A stretch of 40,034 nucleotides of DNA from Arthrobacter sp. efr-133-R2A-120. GTDB taxonomy: Bacteria > Actinomycetota > Actinomycetes > Actinomycetales > Micrococcaceae. Location of the stretch: NCBI RefSeq assembly GCF_030209835.1, contig NZ_JARVRF010000033.1, positions 1 to 40,034 of the forward strand, read 5' to 3'. The number at the start of each line of letters is the position of its first letter. Position 1 is the stretch's first letter. The notes below the pieces were generated by a model. It made no database searches, was not told the DNA's origin, and was given only the letters and a program-made list of their open reading frames with translations. A program made the position numbers and the translations under genes. Shown here one piece after another: positions 7,735-16,074 of this stretch.

Positions 7735-9138
7735 GTGGGAACATCGATTGACGGCCTCGCCAGCGGCCTGAACACCACCTCGATGATCGACGCGCAGATG
7801 GCAGTGGAAGCGCTGCCCCAGCAGCAGTTGCAGTCCAAGGTCACCGCCGACCAGTCGATGATCAACGCGCTGAACAGCCTCAACACCCGTCTGACAGTGT
7901 TGGACTCCCTGGCCACCTCCATCTCGGCGCCCGGCGCGAGCAATCTGTTCACGGCCACCACCAACAACCCGGCCATCACGGCCAAGGCCTCCACCACGGC
8001 GACCACGGGTTCGATCGACGTGACCGTGACCCAGTTGTCGAGCACCAAGATCGGTGTGACCGAAGCTCTCACCACCTGGCCCACCGACGCGTCCGGCAAC
8101 CCGGCACATCTGACTCTCGTCGACAAGACTGGCAAGGCCACCGAAGTCACTCCGGCTTCCACGAGCCTTGACGATGTAGTCAAGGCCGTGAATGCCGCCG
8201 GCGGGGGAGCGAACGCGGTGAAGGTCCCTGCCGGCAACGGCACTTACCGCCTGCAATTGACCTCCACCACGGGCGGCGCGGCCGGCGACTTCCAGGCATA
8301 TCAGGGCACCGCTGCCGATGTAACTGCCGGGACCGCAGCAGACCTGTTTGCCGCACCAACAGCTGCCATCGTCAAGCCAGCCGCGGACGCCCAGGCCATC
8401 CTCTATGCCGGCACCGCCGCGCAACAGACCATCACCTCCTCCAGCAACACGTTCAGCGAGGTCCTTCCCGGCGTCGCGGTGACCGCCACGGCCGTGAGCT
8501 CCTCGCCGGTGACCGTCACAGTCGCAAGCGACACACCTGGGATTACAAAAAAGGCCAGCGATCTGGTCTCCTCCGTCAACGATCTCTTGGGCTACATCGC
8601 GAGCAGCAGCGCGGTGAGTACGACGACGAGCACCGCCGGCGTCGCCAGCGCCAAGGGCGGCATCTTCACCGGTAACAGTTCCGTCCGGGCTGTCAGCGAT
8701 GCCGTCACCGAAGCGGTGGTGGCCCCCGTGAACGGCAAGTCGCCCTCCGAATACGGCATCGTCATCGAAAAGGACGGCACCTTCACTTTCGACAGTGACA
8801 AGTTCGCATCGGCGATGGCAGCCGACCCGGCCGGAACCCAGTCGGCCCTGTCGCAGATCGCCACGAGGGTTGCCTCGGCCGCGACGAACGCCTCGGACCC
8901 GGTGAGCGGCTCCGTGCCGCAGCTGATCAAGGGGCAGCAGTCCGAAGTGACCGATCTGACCTCCCAGATCGCCGACTGGGACGTCCGGCTCGCGGACCGC
9001 CGAGCTTCCCTCAAAGCTGTCTACACCAACATGGAAGTCCTGCTCGGTGGCCTCAAGTCCCAGGCGTCGTGGCTCACCGGCCAGCTCTCCGCCCTCTCCA
9101 ACTCATCCTCGTCCTCCTCGTCGTCGTCAGGAAACTAA
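7735..9138 (+). CDS. fliD: Flagellar filament cap protein FliD
   Basis: A 467-residue protein. The N-terminus (TSIDGLASGLNTTSMIDAQMAVEALPQQQLQSK) is the FliD_N signature, and the C-terminal part (ITKKASDLVSSVNDLLGYIA... GIVIEKDGTFTFDSDKFASAMAADP...) matches FliD_C. The coiled C-terminal segment (GQQSEVTDLTSQIADWDVRLADRRASLKAVYTNMEVLLGGLKSQASWL) is typical. FliD caps the filament tip and folds flagellin as it is exported. The start is a GTG at 7735 with GGAAGGA upstream. Unusually, the protein ends in a serine run (about residues 457-465) encoded by TCN repeats. Confidence 0.94.
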   Translation: MGTSIDGLASGLNTTSMIDAQMAVEALPQQQLQSKVTADQSMINALNSLNTRLTVLDSLATSISAPGASNLFTATTNNPAITAKASTTATTGSIDVTVTQLSSTKIGVTEALTTWPTDASGNPAHLTLVDKTGKATEVTPASTSLDDVVKAVNAAGGGANAVKVPAGNGTYRLQLTSTTGGAAGDFQAYQGTAADVTAGTAADLFAAPTAAIVKPAADAQAILYAGTAAQQTITSSSNTFSEVLPGVAVTATAVSSSPVTVTVASDTPGITKKASDLVSSVNDLLGYIASSSAVSTTTSTAGVASAKGGIFTGNSSVRAVSDAVTEAVVAPVNGKSPSEYGIVIEKDGTFTFDSDKFASAMAADPAGTQSALSQIATRVASAATNASDPVSGSVPQLIKGQQSEVTDLTSQIADWDVRLADRRASLKAVYTNMEVLLGGLKSQASWLTGQLSALSNSSSSSSSSSGN

Positions 9139-9141
9139 ACC

Positions 9142-9573
9142 GTGACAGCCACCGCCCTCTGGGCCAGCCAGCTCAGCAAGTACAACAAAGACGCGATTCT
9201 CTCGGCTCCGCCGGCACGGCTCCTCACCATGCTGTACGACCGCCTCCTCCTGGACCTGAACCGTGCCCAATTCGCCCAGGAGAACGCCAATTGGGGCGTC
9301 GCCAGCGAAAACCTCCTGCATGCGCAGTCGATCGTCACGGAGTTGTCCTCCACGCTGAAGACAGATGCTTGGGATGGCGCGCCCGGACTGCTGAGCATCT
9401 ATCAGTACTCGATGGAAGCGATGATCGGGGCCAACATCTACCGCGACGTCAACCGGACCAAGGAATGCATTGCGCTGCTGGAACCGCTTCGGCAAGGCTG
9501 GCATGACGCCTCTTCGCAGCTGCCTGCCCAGGGCGGGACCGCAAGTACGAACGGCACGCTCGGTGTCGGCTGA
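9142..9573 (+). CDS. fliS: Flagellin export chaperone FliS
   Basis: A 143-residue helical protein with the FliS core: YNKDAILSAPPARLLTMLYDRLLLDLNRAQFA (about residues 14-45), then HAQSIVTELSSTL and the helix GLLSIYQYSMEAMIGANIYRD. FliS binds the flagellin C-terminus in the cytoplasm to prevent premature polymerisation. The start is a GTG at 9142, 3 nt after fliD. The last 20 residues are a flexible Gly/Thr-rich tail overlapped by the next gene. Confidence 0.93.
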   Translation: MTATALWASQLSKYNKDAILSAPPARLLTMLYDRLLLDLNRAQFAQENANWGVASENLLHAQSIVTELSSTLKTDAWDGAPGLLSIYQYSMEAMIGANIYRDVNRTKECIALLEPLRQGWHDASSQLPAQGGTASTNGTLGVG

Positions 9574-9853
9574 CCCGGTACGGGAATGGTCGGACATCCT
9601 CGACCGGTTTGAAGGCGACATTGCCTTGGCTGTCTCCGGTGGCGAACCCGGGCCATGGAGTCCTCCCGCCGGGGCCGGCTCGCTTCCGGAGGGGCTGGCC
9701 GACCGGGCTCGGCGGATCCTTGACGCGCAGTTGGAATCCATGGCCATGCTCGGCAAGGTACGCAGCGACGCCCTCGCCCATTTGGACGCCCTCAGCACAG
9801 TCCCTGGAAGCCGGAATTCCCCGCGTCCGTTGATCCTCGACGTCCAAGGCTGA
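9563..9853 (+). CDS. Small protein after fliS, possible FliT-like chaperone
   Basis: A frame of 96 residues from a GTG at 9563 that overlaps the end of fliS by 11 nt. It begins VSADPVREWSDILDRFEGDIALAV and ends with a helix LADRARRILDAQLESMAMLGKVRSDALAHLDAL. Size, two-helix pattern and position right after fliD-fliS suggest a FliT-type export chaperone for FliD, but I see no diagnostic motif, so this is positional inference. The same frame is open upstream to 9470, inside fliS; the GTG was preferred because neighbouring flagellar genes also overlap slightly. Confidence 0.65.
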   Translation: MSADPVREWSDILDRFEGDIALAVSGGEPGPWSPPAGAGSLPEGLADRARRILDAQLESMAMLGKVRSDALAHLDALSTVPGSRNSPRPLILDVQG

Positions 9854-9870
9854 AGCGAAAGTACCGAAAA

Positions 9871-9933
9871 CAATCCCTGAATCGGCTAACGAATCGCCGA
9901 CGCGTGCCGATGGTGGAAGTTGAGCAGGGATTG
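9871..9933. repeat. Inverted repeat bracketing the flgB promoter
   Basis: CAATCCCTG (9871-9879) and CAGGGATTG (9925-9933) are perfect 9-bp inverted copies placed on either side of the FliA/WhiG-type promoter at 9887-9913. They could be paired regulator sites, or a hairpin in read-through RNA from the fliC operon. Confidence 0.6.
9887..9913 (+). promoter_or_regulatory. FliA/WhiG-type promoter for the flgB-flgE operon
   Basis: TAACGAAT (9887-9894), 11 nt, then GCCGATGG (9906-9913) match TAAA-N15-GCCGATAA in spacing and most positions. The flgB GTG lies about 70 nt after the predicted start. This is the third copy of the motif in the flagellar locus. Confidence 0.7.
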
Positions 9934-9989
9934 CTCGATGCACGGCCACGGATCGGCCTCTTCATATCTATTCGCGAAGGCAGGCCGTC

Positions 9990-10331
9990 GTGTTCGAGTC
10001 AGTGACTTCTGTTGCCCTTGGTAGCGCCTTGGACGCGCTCACACTGCGCCAGAACACCATCGCCAACAACATCGCGAATATCAATACCCCGAACTACCAT
10101 GCCAAAAGGGTCCAGTTCGAAGACGCCCTCGCGGCTTCGGTGAGCGCCGGGAATGGTTACGCTGCACCCACGGTGTCAACGTCCCAGGAACCCACCCAGC
10201 TCAACGGCAACAACGTGAACCTGGACACCGAGACCCTCTCCAACGTGAACACTGTGCTGCGGTACCAGTTCGCGGCCCGGGCCGTCGGAGACGAATTCAC
10301 CGCGATCCGCACGGCCTTGAGGACCAGCTGA
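9990..10331 (+). CDS. flgB: Flagellar basal-body rod protein FlgB
   Basis: A 113-residue rod protein. The N-terminal motif ALDALTLRQNTIANNIANINTPNYHAKRVQFEDAL (about residues 14-48) is the proximal-rod signature, and the C-terminal part (NTVLRYQFAARAVGDEFTAIRTAL) is typical FlgB. It forms part of the proximal rod with FlgC and FliE. The GTG at 9990 is taken as start because it gives the normal N-terminus. It is the first gene of the long operon, and its stop overlaps the flgC ATG by one base (TGATG). Confidence 0.93.
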   Translation: MFESVTSVALGSALDALTLRQNTIANNIANINTPNYHAKRVQFEDALAASVSAGNGYAAPTVSTSQEPTQLNGNNVNLDTETLSNVNTVLRYQFAARAVGDEFTAIRTALRTS

Positions 10332-10723
10332 TGACCTTCGATGCGATCGGGATTGCCGGTTCCGCCCTGACTGTCCACCGCAAATGGCTCGATGCCGTCT
10401 CGGACAACCTGGCCAACATCAACGACGTGTCCCGCACCAGCGGCAAGGCTTTCCAAGCCCGCTACGTCGAAGCCGCCGAGGGCGGCGACGGAAACGGCGT
10501 GTACGTCAAGAGCACCCCCCAAGGCAGCGCAACCGGCAGGCTCGTGTACCAACCGGACCATCCGCTGGCTGACGCCCAGGGCTATGTCCGTTACCCGGAC
10601 ATCGACCTCTCCGAACAGATGGGTGCCCTGATTGTGGCGCAACGCGGCTACCAGGCCAACGCCCAAGTGGTTGACCGCGCCCGTGAGACGTACCAGGCAG
10701 CGCTCGAGATAGGAAAATCCTGA
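10331..10723 (+). CDS. flgC: Flagellar basal-body rod protein FlgC
   Basis: A 130-residue rod protein: FDAIGIAGSALTVHRKWLDAVSDNLANINDV near the N-terminus and a C-terminal DLSEQMGALIVAQRGYQANAQVVDRARETYQAALEIGKS, the FlgC ending with the conserved RGYQAN motif. One-base overlaps join it to both flgB and fliE. Confidence 0.94.
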   Translation: MTFDAIGIAGSALTVHRKWLDAVSDNLANINDVSRTSGKAFQARYVEAAEGGDGNGVYVKSTPQGSATGRLVYQPDHPLADAQGYVRYPDIDLSEQMGALIVAQRGYQANAQVVDRARETYQAALEIGKS

Positions 10724-11061
10724 TGGCTTTGGACCCGATCGGCGCAATTCAAGGTGGCGGAGGACTTTCGGTGCAAGGCGTCAGCGGCACCGGCTACCTA
10801 GGCACAAACAACGTAAGCGGAGCCGCCGGAACATCGGACGGCAATGGCTTTGCGACCGCTCTGACCGGTGCCGTGGACAACCTCCAGTCCCTGCAATCGG
10901 CGTCGAACCAGCTGGCAGTGTCCGCGGTGACGGGCAACCTTGACGACATCCACAAGGCGACGATCGCTGCCACGCGCGCCCAGATCACCATGGAGCTTGT
11001 CTCCACGGTACGGAACAAGGGCGTTGACGCGTTCAACGAGATCATGAGGATGCAGGCCTGA
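10723..11061 (+). CDS. fliE: Flagellar hook-basal body protein FliE
   Basis: A 112-residue protein. After a Gly-rich N-terminus the FliE core begins near residue 42 (GFATALTGAVDNLQSLQSASNQLAVSAVTGNLDDIHKATIAATRAQITMELVSTVRNKGVDAFNEIMRMQA). FliE links the MS-ring to the proximal rod and is the first substrate of the export gate. It overlaps flgC and fliF by one base each. Confidence 0.93.
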   Translation: MALDPIGAIQGGGGLSVQGVSGTGYLGTNNVSGAAGTSDGNGFATALTGAVDNLQSLQSASNQLAVSAVTGNLDDIHKATIAATRAQITMELVSTVRNKGVDAFNEIMRMQA

Positions 11062-12695
11062 TGCCTCCACAGATTGCCGCCTTCTTCCGCAAGATGGGCG
11101 ATGGATTCAAGGGATTCACGGCCGGGCAGCGCACCATCGCCATCATCGGCATCGCCGTCCTGGTGCTCGGCGGGGTGGCCCTGTCAGCATGGTTGGGCAA
11201 GCCGTCCTACTCGCCGCTGTTCTCCGGACTGAAGGACACGGACGCCAACGGGATCGTGGAGCAGCTGCGTAAGGACAACGTCCCGTACGAGCTCAGCAAC
11301 GGCGGTTCCACCATCCTAGTTCCCGACGACAAGGTCAACGACGAACGGCTGAAAGCGGCCGCAGCGGGCCTTCCTGCGGCCGCAGCCACGGGCTATTCAC
11401 TGCTCGACAAGCTCGGCGTGACCTCCTCCGAGTTCCAGCAGTCGGTGACGTACAAGCGCGCGCTCGAGGGCGAACTCGCCACCACCATCCAGGCCATGGA
11501 CGGAGTGAAGACAGCAGCCGTGCAGCTCGCCATTCCCGCCGAAACAGTGTTCGTGGACAAGGCTCCGGACGCCACGGCATCCGTGTTCGTGGAAACGCAG
11601 CCGGGTATCACCCTGTCTGCCGATAAGGTCCAGGCGATCGTGCACTTGACGTCCGCCGCGATCGAAAACCTGAAGCCAACTAACGTGACCGTGGTGGATT
11701 CCCAAGGCAACGTCCTCTCCACAGTGGGAGGGGGAGCCGCCGGGTCCTCGTCCAAGCAAGCCGCCGACTACCAACAGCGCACCTCCGATTCGGTGAAGGC
11801 TGTCCTGGACAGGGTAGTGGGACCGGGCAACGCCACCGTAGCCGTCGCGGCCGACGTGACCGCGGAGTCCGCGCAGCAGCGCAGCGAGACGTTCTCCACG
11901 GCCAAGGACGCCGCTCCGCTGAGCGAGACCACCAAGACCGAGAAGTACACGGGAACCGGCGGCGGCGCCTCCGGCGTCCTTGGCCCGGACAACATTGCCG
12001 TGCCGGGCGGCACCAACGGTAACGGAACGTTCGACTCCAGCGACACCACCAAGAACAACGCCGTCAACAAGGTCACGGAAGACCGCACCATTCCGCAAGG
12101 AGCCGTGAAACGCCAGACTATCTCCGTCGCCATCAACCAGGCCGCGGCGGCCGGACTCAACGTCAACTCCGTCAAGGCCCTCGTCACTTCCGCGGCAGGC
12201 GTCGATCCCACCCGCGGCGACGTGGTGACGGTCGAAGTGCTGCCCTTCAGTACTTCGGCCGCAGACGCAGCGGCCCAGGCATTGGGCGCGGCCAAAGCAC
12301 AAGCCGACGCCAAGCAGCAGTCGGATTTGATGAACACGCTCATCCTGGCGGGCAGCATACTGCTGGCAGTCGTAGCGCTGATTGTGCTCGTGCTGATCCT
12401 CTTGCGCCGCAGGCAGCGCCGCGAACCGGTTGACCTTGGCGAACGCCTTGACTACGAGATGCTGCCGCAAGCCGTCTCCACCCCGGCACTCGAAGGACCG
12501 CCAGCCACCTCGGCGATCGAACTGCCGCCTGCACATCCGGTTCCGGCGTTGCCGATGCCTGCCTTGCCTATACCCGGCGCCGAAGCGCTCGACGGCGAGC
12601 GGCGGCTGGCCCAGATTGAAGCCATGGTTGCAGAGAACCCGGCCCGGACCGCCGACTACCTGCGCGGGCTCATGGATGAAAGGCAAGCGGTATGA
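11061..12695 (+). CDS. fliF: Flagellar MS-ring protein FliF
   Basis: A 544-residue membrane ring protein. It has an N-terminal transmembrane helix (about residues 25-46, TIAIIGIAVLVLGGVALSAWL), a YscJ/FliF ring domain (YSPLFSGLKDTDANGIVEQLRKDNVPYELSNGGSTILV), a FliF_C region containing a Gly/Asn-rich linker, and a second transmembrane helix (about residues 424-447) followed by RRRQRR. The C-terminal cytoplasmic tail, ending RTADYLRGLMDE, binds FliG. FliF nucleates basal-body assembly. It overlaps fliG by 4 nt (ATGA). Confidence 0.95.
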   Translation: MPPQIAAFFRKMGDGFKGFTAGQRTIAIIGIAVLVLGGVALSAWLGKPSYSPLFSGLKDTDANGIVEQLRKDNVPYELSNGGSTILVPDDKVNDERLKAAAAGLPAAAATGYSLLDKLGVTSSEFQQSVTYKRALEGELATTIQAMDGVKTAAVQLAIPAETVFVDKAPDATASVFVETQPGITLSADKVQAIVHLTSAAIENLKPTNVTVVDSQGNVLSTVGGGAAGSSSKQAADYQQRTSDSVKAVLDRVVGPGNATVAVAADVTAESAQQRSETFSTAKDAAPLSETTKTEKYTGTGGGASGVLGPDNIAVPGGTNGNGTFDSSDTTKNNAVNKVTEDRTIPQGAVKRQTISVAINQAAAAGLNVNSVKALVTSAAGVDPTRGDVVTVEVLPFSTSAADAAAQALGAAKAQADAKQQSDLMNTLILAGSILLAVVALIVLVLILLRRRQRREPVDLGERLDYEMLPQAVSTPALEGPPATSAIELPPAHPVPALPMPALPIPGAEALDGERRLAQIEAMVAENPARTADYLRGLMDERQAV

Positions 12696-13720
12696 GGGCA
12701 GGGGAGTTGGAAGCAGGCGTCCTGACCGGCCCGCAGAAGGTGGCCGTGGTGCTGATGCAGATGAGCCCTGCCAGCGCCGCCTCCGTCATGACCCAGTTCT
12801 CCGAGTCCGAGGCCGAGGACGTCGCCGCCGAGATCGTGCGCTTGCGCCGCGTCTCCCCATCAGTGGCGGACCACGTCATGACCGAGTTCCACGACCTTGC
12901 AGTCAGCGGACGCCGCACGGCCCGCGGGGGCCAGGAATTCGCCGTCGGGCTCCTGGAAGCGTCCTTCGGTGCGGACAAAGCGGCCGGTTTCATGGACCGT
13001 CTCGCGTCCACGATGGCCGGGAAGTCCTTCGAATTCCTGGAAATGATGGATTCGGGGCAGCTACTGGCCCTGATCGACGGCGAGATGCCGCAGACCATTG
13101 CCTTGATCCTGGCGCATTTGCGGCCGGGCAAGGCTTCCGCGGTCATGGCCGGCTTGGGCGATGTGCAGCGGAGCGAGGTGGCCCGTTGCATCGCCACGAT
13201 GGGGATGGCTTCGCCGGAGGCCGTGGGCATCGTGGCCGAGACCCTCAAGGTTCGTGCCGGAGCCGTCATGTCGCAAAGGAAGTCGAGCGAGATTGTCGGC
13301 GGCATCCAGCCTCTCGTTGACATCATCAACCGCTCCGACGTCAACACCGAGCGCTCCGTCCTGGAAGGCTTGGAAACCCTGGATCCGGAGCTGGCCACGG
13401 AAGTGCGCGCCCGGATGCTGACTTTCGTGGACATCGTGAAATTGGAACGGCGCGACATCCAGCAGATCCTTCGTGGCGTCAATGCCGAAGTGCTCGCTGT
13501 CGCCATGAAGGGTGCCCCTGCCGCAGTGCTCGAGGCCGTGCGCACCAACGTGTCCGGGCGCAACCTCGAAATCCTGGAAGCCGAGATGGCTTCCGCCGGA
13601 CCGGTGCGCGCCTCCCAGGTTGAAGAGGCCCGGGCCGAGATTGTCCGTTCCATCCGTGAGTTGGAAGCCGAAGGCGCCATCGTGGTCCGGCGCGGCGAAG
13701 AAGACGACTATGTCTACTGA
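12692..13720 (+). CDS. fliG: Flagellar motor switch protein FliG
   Basis: A 342-residue three-domain switch protein. The N-terminal part (LTGPQKVAVVLMQMSPASAASVMTQFSE) contacts FliF. The middle domain has EMPQTIALILAHLRPGKASAVM (the canonical EHPQ is EMPQ here). The C-terminal torque domain contains MLTFVDIVKLERRDIQQILRGVNAEVLAVAMKGA and ILEAEMASAGPVRASQVEEARAEIVRSIRELEAEGAIVV. It should transmit stator torque to the rotor, although motA/motB and fliM/fliN are not in this window. It overlaps fliF by 4 nt and fliH by 11 nt. Confidence 0.95.
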   Translation: MRAGELEAGVLTGPQKVAVVLMQMSPASAASVMTQFSESEAEDVAAEIVRLRRVSPSVADHVMTEFHDLAVSGRRTARGGQEFAVGLLEASFGADKAAGFMDRLASTMAGKSFEFLEMMDSGQLLALIDGEMPQTIALILAHLRPGKASAVMAGLGDVQRSEVARCIATMGMASPEAVGIVAETLKVRAGAVMSQRKSSEIVGGIQPLVDIINRSDVNTERSVLEGLETLDPELATEVRARMLTFVDIVKLERRDIQQILRGVNAEVLAVAMKGAPAAVLEAVRTNVSGRNLEILEAEMASAGPVRASQVEEARAEIVRSIRELEAEGAIVVRRGEEDDYVY

Positions 13721-14324
13721 GGCTGAGCTCCAGAGGGTGGTCTTCCCGGACATCCAGCCGGCCTCGAGGTTACGCAAGGAGGACCGGGGGTACACCCAAG
13801 GACACGCGGCAGGTTACGCGGCCGGGATCCAGGCCGCGGCCGTGGAACAACGCCTTCTGCGCGAACAGTTTCAAGCCGAACACCGCGCAATGCTCGACGC
13901 CGGGCGCCTGGCAGTGGCGCAAGCTGTCCGCGTGCTCGAAGCGGCCGCCGCCGCATCCCGGCAGCGCAGCGGCGCTGTATTGGAGGAAGCGCAGGATGTG
14001 TTGGCCGCGAGCGCGATAGAACTTGCCGAAGCCACCCTGGGCTACGAACTCAACGACGGCGGGAATACCGCCCGCGCCGCGATGGCCCGCGCCCTCAGCA
14101 CCGCGTCCGGCGCGGAAACCGTGACTTCCGTCCGGCTCCACCCGGCGGACCTGGCCGCGCTGGACGCCGTCGACCTCGGGAACATAGCCGGCGTCGAACT
14201 CAAGGCCGATCCCACCTTGAACCCGGGCGATGCGATCGCGGAATATCCGCAGGGCTGGCTCGACTCCCGGCTCGGCACCGCTTTGGACAGGGCCAAAGCA
14301 GCGCTGCTGGGGAACGACGCATGA
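13710..14324 (+). CDS. fliH: Flagellar export ATPase regulator FliH
   Basis: A 204-residue protein from an ATG at 13710. A short N-terminus (VVFPDIQPASRLRKEDRGYTQGHAAGYAAGIQAAAVEQ) has the Gly-spaced repeats typical of FliH, followed by a long helical stalk and a C-terminal domain (TVTSVRLHPADLAALDAV... GDAIAEYPQGWLDSRLGTALDRAKAALL). FliH holds FliI at the export gate and inhibits its ATPase. The frame is open far upstream inside fliG, but the internal ATG is where the family N-terminus begins. Confidence 0.88.
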   Translation: MSTEAELQRVVFPDIQPASRLRKEDRGYTQGHAAGYAAGIQAAAVEQRLLREQFQAEHRAMLDAGRLAVAQAVRVLEAAAAASRQRSGAVLEEAQDVLAASAIELAEATLGYELNDGGNTARAAMARALSTASGAETVTSVRLHPADLAALDAVDLGNIAGVELKADPTLNPGDAIAEYPQGWLDSRLGTALDRAKAALLGNDA

Positions 14325-15652
14325 GCACTACGGGATACCGGCCGCACGCAAGGCGCTTCCGCGCAGCCCTCGCCGCCGCGGCACCGCAGCGCGTGGGCAC
14401 CGTGACGTCCGTGCTCGGCCTTGGACTGGAGGTCTCCGGGCTGGACTGCGCGGTGGGAGACCTGGTGACCGTGGGCGAGGCTCCGGGGCTCGACGCCGAA
14501 GTGGTCGCCTCGGTCAGTGGCGTGGTGCGCTGCATGCCGCTGGGACGGTTGACCGGAGTGGCCGCGGGTGACCCGGCACGCTCCAAGGGCGCTCCGATCC
14601 TGGTCCCCACCGGCCGTGGCCTCTTCGGGCGGGTACTCGATGGGCTCGGGCGTCCGATCGACGGCAAAGGCCCGTTGCCCGCCAGTCCCATGGTCCCTTT
14701 GGACAACGAAGCGCCGCCGGCCATGCACCGCGCCCGGGTTGACACTCCGCTGCAGACCGGCGTCCGCGTCCTGGACACCATGGCAACGCTCGGCCGCGGC
14801 CAGCGCATGGGGTTGTTCGCGGGCTCGGGGGTCGGCAAGTCCTCGTTGCTGTCCATGATCGCCCGGGGCACGGACGCCGAAGTATCCGTGATTGCTTTGG
14901 TGGGGGAGCGCGGACGTGAAGTGCGCGAGTTCCTGGAAGACGACCTCGGGCCTGAAGGCCTGGCTCGTTCCGTGGTGGTTGTGGCGACGTCCGACGAGCC
15001 TGCCCTGATGCGCATGCGCGCCGCCGTCACGGCTACCCGGATTGCCGAATCGTTCCGCGAAGCCGGCCAGGACGTGGTCCTCATGATGGATTCGCTGACG
15101 CGCGTGGCCATGGCCCAGCGCGAAATCGGCCTGTCCGCCGGTGAGCCGCCGGCTACCCGCGGCTACCCGCCGTCGACCTTTTCCGTGCTGGCCCGGCTCC
15201 TGGAACGCGCCGGCACCGCCGAAACCGGATCCGTGACCGGTATCTACACCGTGCTGGTGGACGGCGACGACCACAACGAACCGATCGCCGACGCCGCCCG
15301 CTCGATCCTCGACGGACACGTGGTCCTGGACCGGAAGCTCGCCGTCACGGGGCATTTTCCCTCGGTGGACGTGCTTGGTTCCGTGTCTCGTGTGGCCTCC
15401 AAGGTCAACTCCGGCGATCGCACGGCGCTCGCGGCCTCCTTGCGCAGGGTCCTCGCCGCGCGGCGCAGCGCCCAGGACCTGATCGACGTCGGCGCCTACC
15501 ACCGCGGCAGCAATCCCTTGGTGGACGCGGCACTGGACCACGAAGCCGCCATCAACGGGTTCCTGCAGCAAAGCATGGACGAATCCACTCCCTACAGCGA
15601 GTCCTGGCCGGAACTCTTACGCCTCTCAGCAAGCCTCGAAGGAGCCGCGTGA
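14321..15652 (+). CDS. fliI: Flagellum-specific ATPase FliI
   Basis: A 443-residue F1-beta-like ATPase of the flagellar type III export apparatus. The Walker A motif GSGVGKSS is at about residues 168-175, Walker B VVLMMD at 252-257, and the family signature PPATRGYPPSTFSVLARLLERAG follows near 276. An N-terminal beta-barrel domain contains GRPIDGKGPLP. It hydrolyses ATP to help unfold substrates and release chaperones. It overlaps fliH (ATGA) and fliJ (GTGA) by 4 nt each. Confidence 0.97.
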   Translation: MSTTGYRPHARRFRAALAAAAPQRVGTVTSVLGLGLEVSGLDCAVGDLVTVGEAPGLDAEVVASVSGVVRCMPLGRLTGVAAGDPARSKGAPILVPTGRGLFGRVLDGLGRPIDGKGPLPASPMVPLDNEAPPAMHRARVDTPLQTGVRVLDTMATLGRGQRMGLFAGSGVGKSSLLSMIARGTDAEVSVIALVGERGREVREFLEDDLGPEGLARSVVVVATSDEPALMRMRAAVTATRIAESFREAGQDVVLMMDSLTRVAMAQREIGLSAGEPPATRGYPPSTFSVLARLLERAGTAETGSVTGIYTVLVDGDDHNEPIADAARSILDGHVVLDRKLAVTGHFPSVDVLGSVSRVASKVNSGDRTALAASLRRVLAARRSAQDLIDVGAYHRGSNPLVDAALDHEAAINGFLQQSMDESTPYSESWPELLRLSASLEGAA

Positions 15653-16074
15653 ACCGTCAATTCTCCCTGGCCGGGCTGTTGCGCCTGCGCCAGGCGCAGC
15701 AGGACGCCGCCGCCAGTGAACTGGCCCGCGCCAACTCCCGGTCCGCATCCTTGCGATCCCGGCGGGCTGCAGCCCGCGAGGAACTGGCCGAGTCCGCCGG
15801 AGGTGCTGGAAGCTCCGCTTCGCTCCTGGCCATCGCCGCGGCCCGTGCTTCCGCGCAGAGCATGTTGGCCGAGCTTGACGCCCTGGCCGCTAGTGCGGAG
15901 GCTGAAGCCGCCGAGGCCCGCGCGGAATACACCGAAGCCAAACGCCGCGCGGTAGGGCTCGAGAAGCTCGAAACCCGCCACGGTGCCGCGTTCGAGGCTT
16001 CCGCGCTCCGTGCCGAGCAAGGCGTTCTGGACGAAATAGCGTCTTCCGCGTGGCATCGGAAGGCCACCTCGTGA
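15649..16074 (+). CDS. fliJ: Flagellar export stalk protein FliJ
   Basis: A 141-residue Ala/Glu/Arg-rich protein predicted to be almost entirely coiled coil (LLRLRQAQQDAAASELARANSRSASLRSRRAAAREELAES... EAEAAEARAEYTEAKRRAVGLEKLETRH). Size and position directly after fliI identify it as FliJ, the central stalk of the FliI hexamer. The GTG start at 15649 overlaps the fliI stop as GTGA, and its own stop overlaps the next gene the same way. Confidence 0.85.
   Translation: MNRQFSLAGLLRLRQAQQDAAASELARANSRSASLRSRRAAAREELAESAGGAGSSASLLAIAAARASAQSMLAELDALAASAEAEAAEARAEYTEAKRRAVGLEKLETRHGAAFEASALRAEQGVLDEIASSAWHRKATS

Noticed and set aside
11397..12686. 429-codon frame antisense to fliF
   Set aside because: Gly/Arg/His-rich composition with no domain; mirrors the high third-position GC of fliF.
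12430..13320. 296-codon frame overlapping fliF and fliG
   Set aside because: Arg/Pro/Gly-rich out-of-phase frame; fliG is unmistakable in the other frame.
14042..15571. 509-codon frame antisense to fliI
   Set aside because: Antisense shadow; FliI has Walker motifs and correct neighbours.
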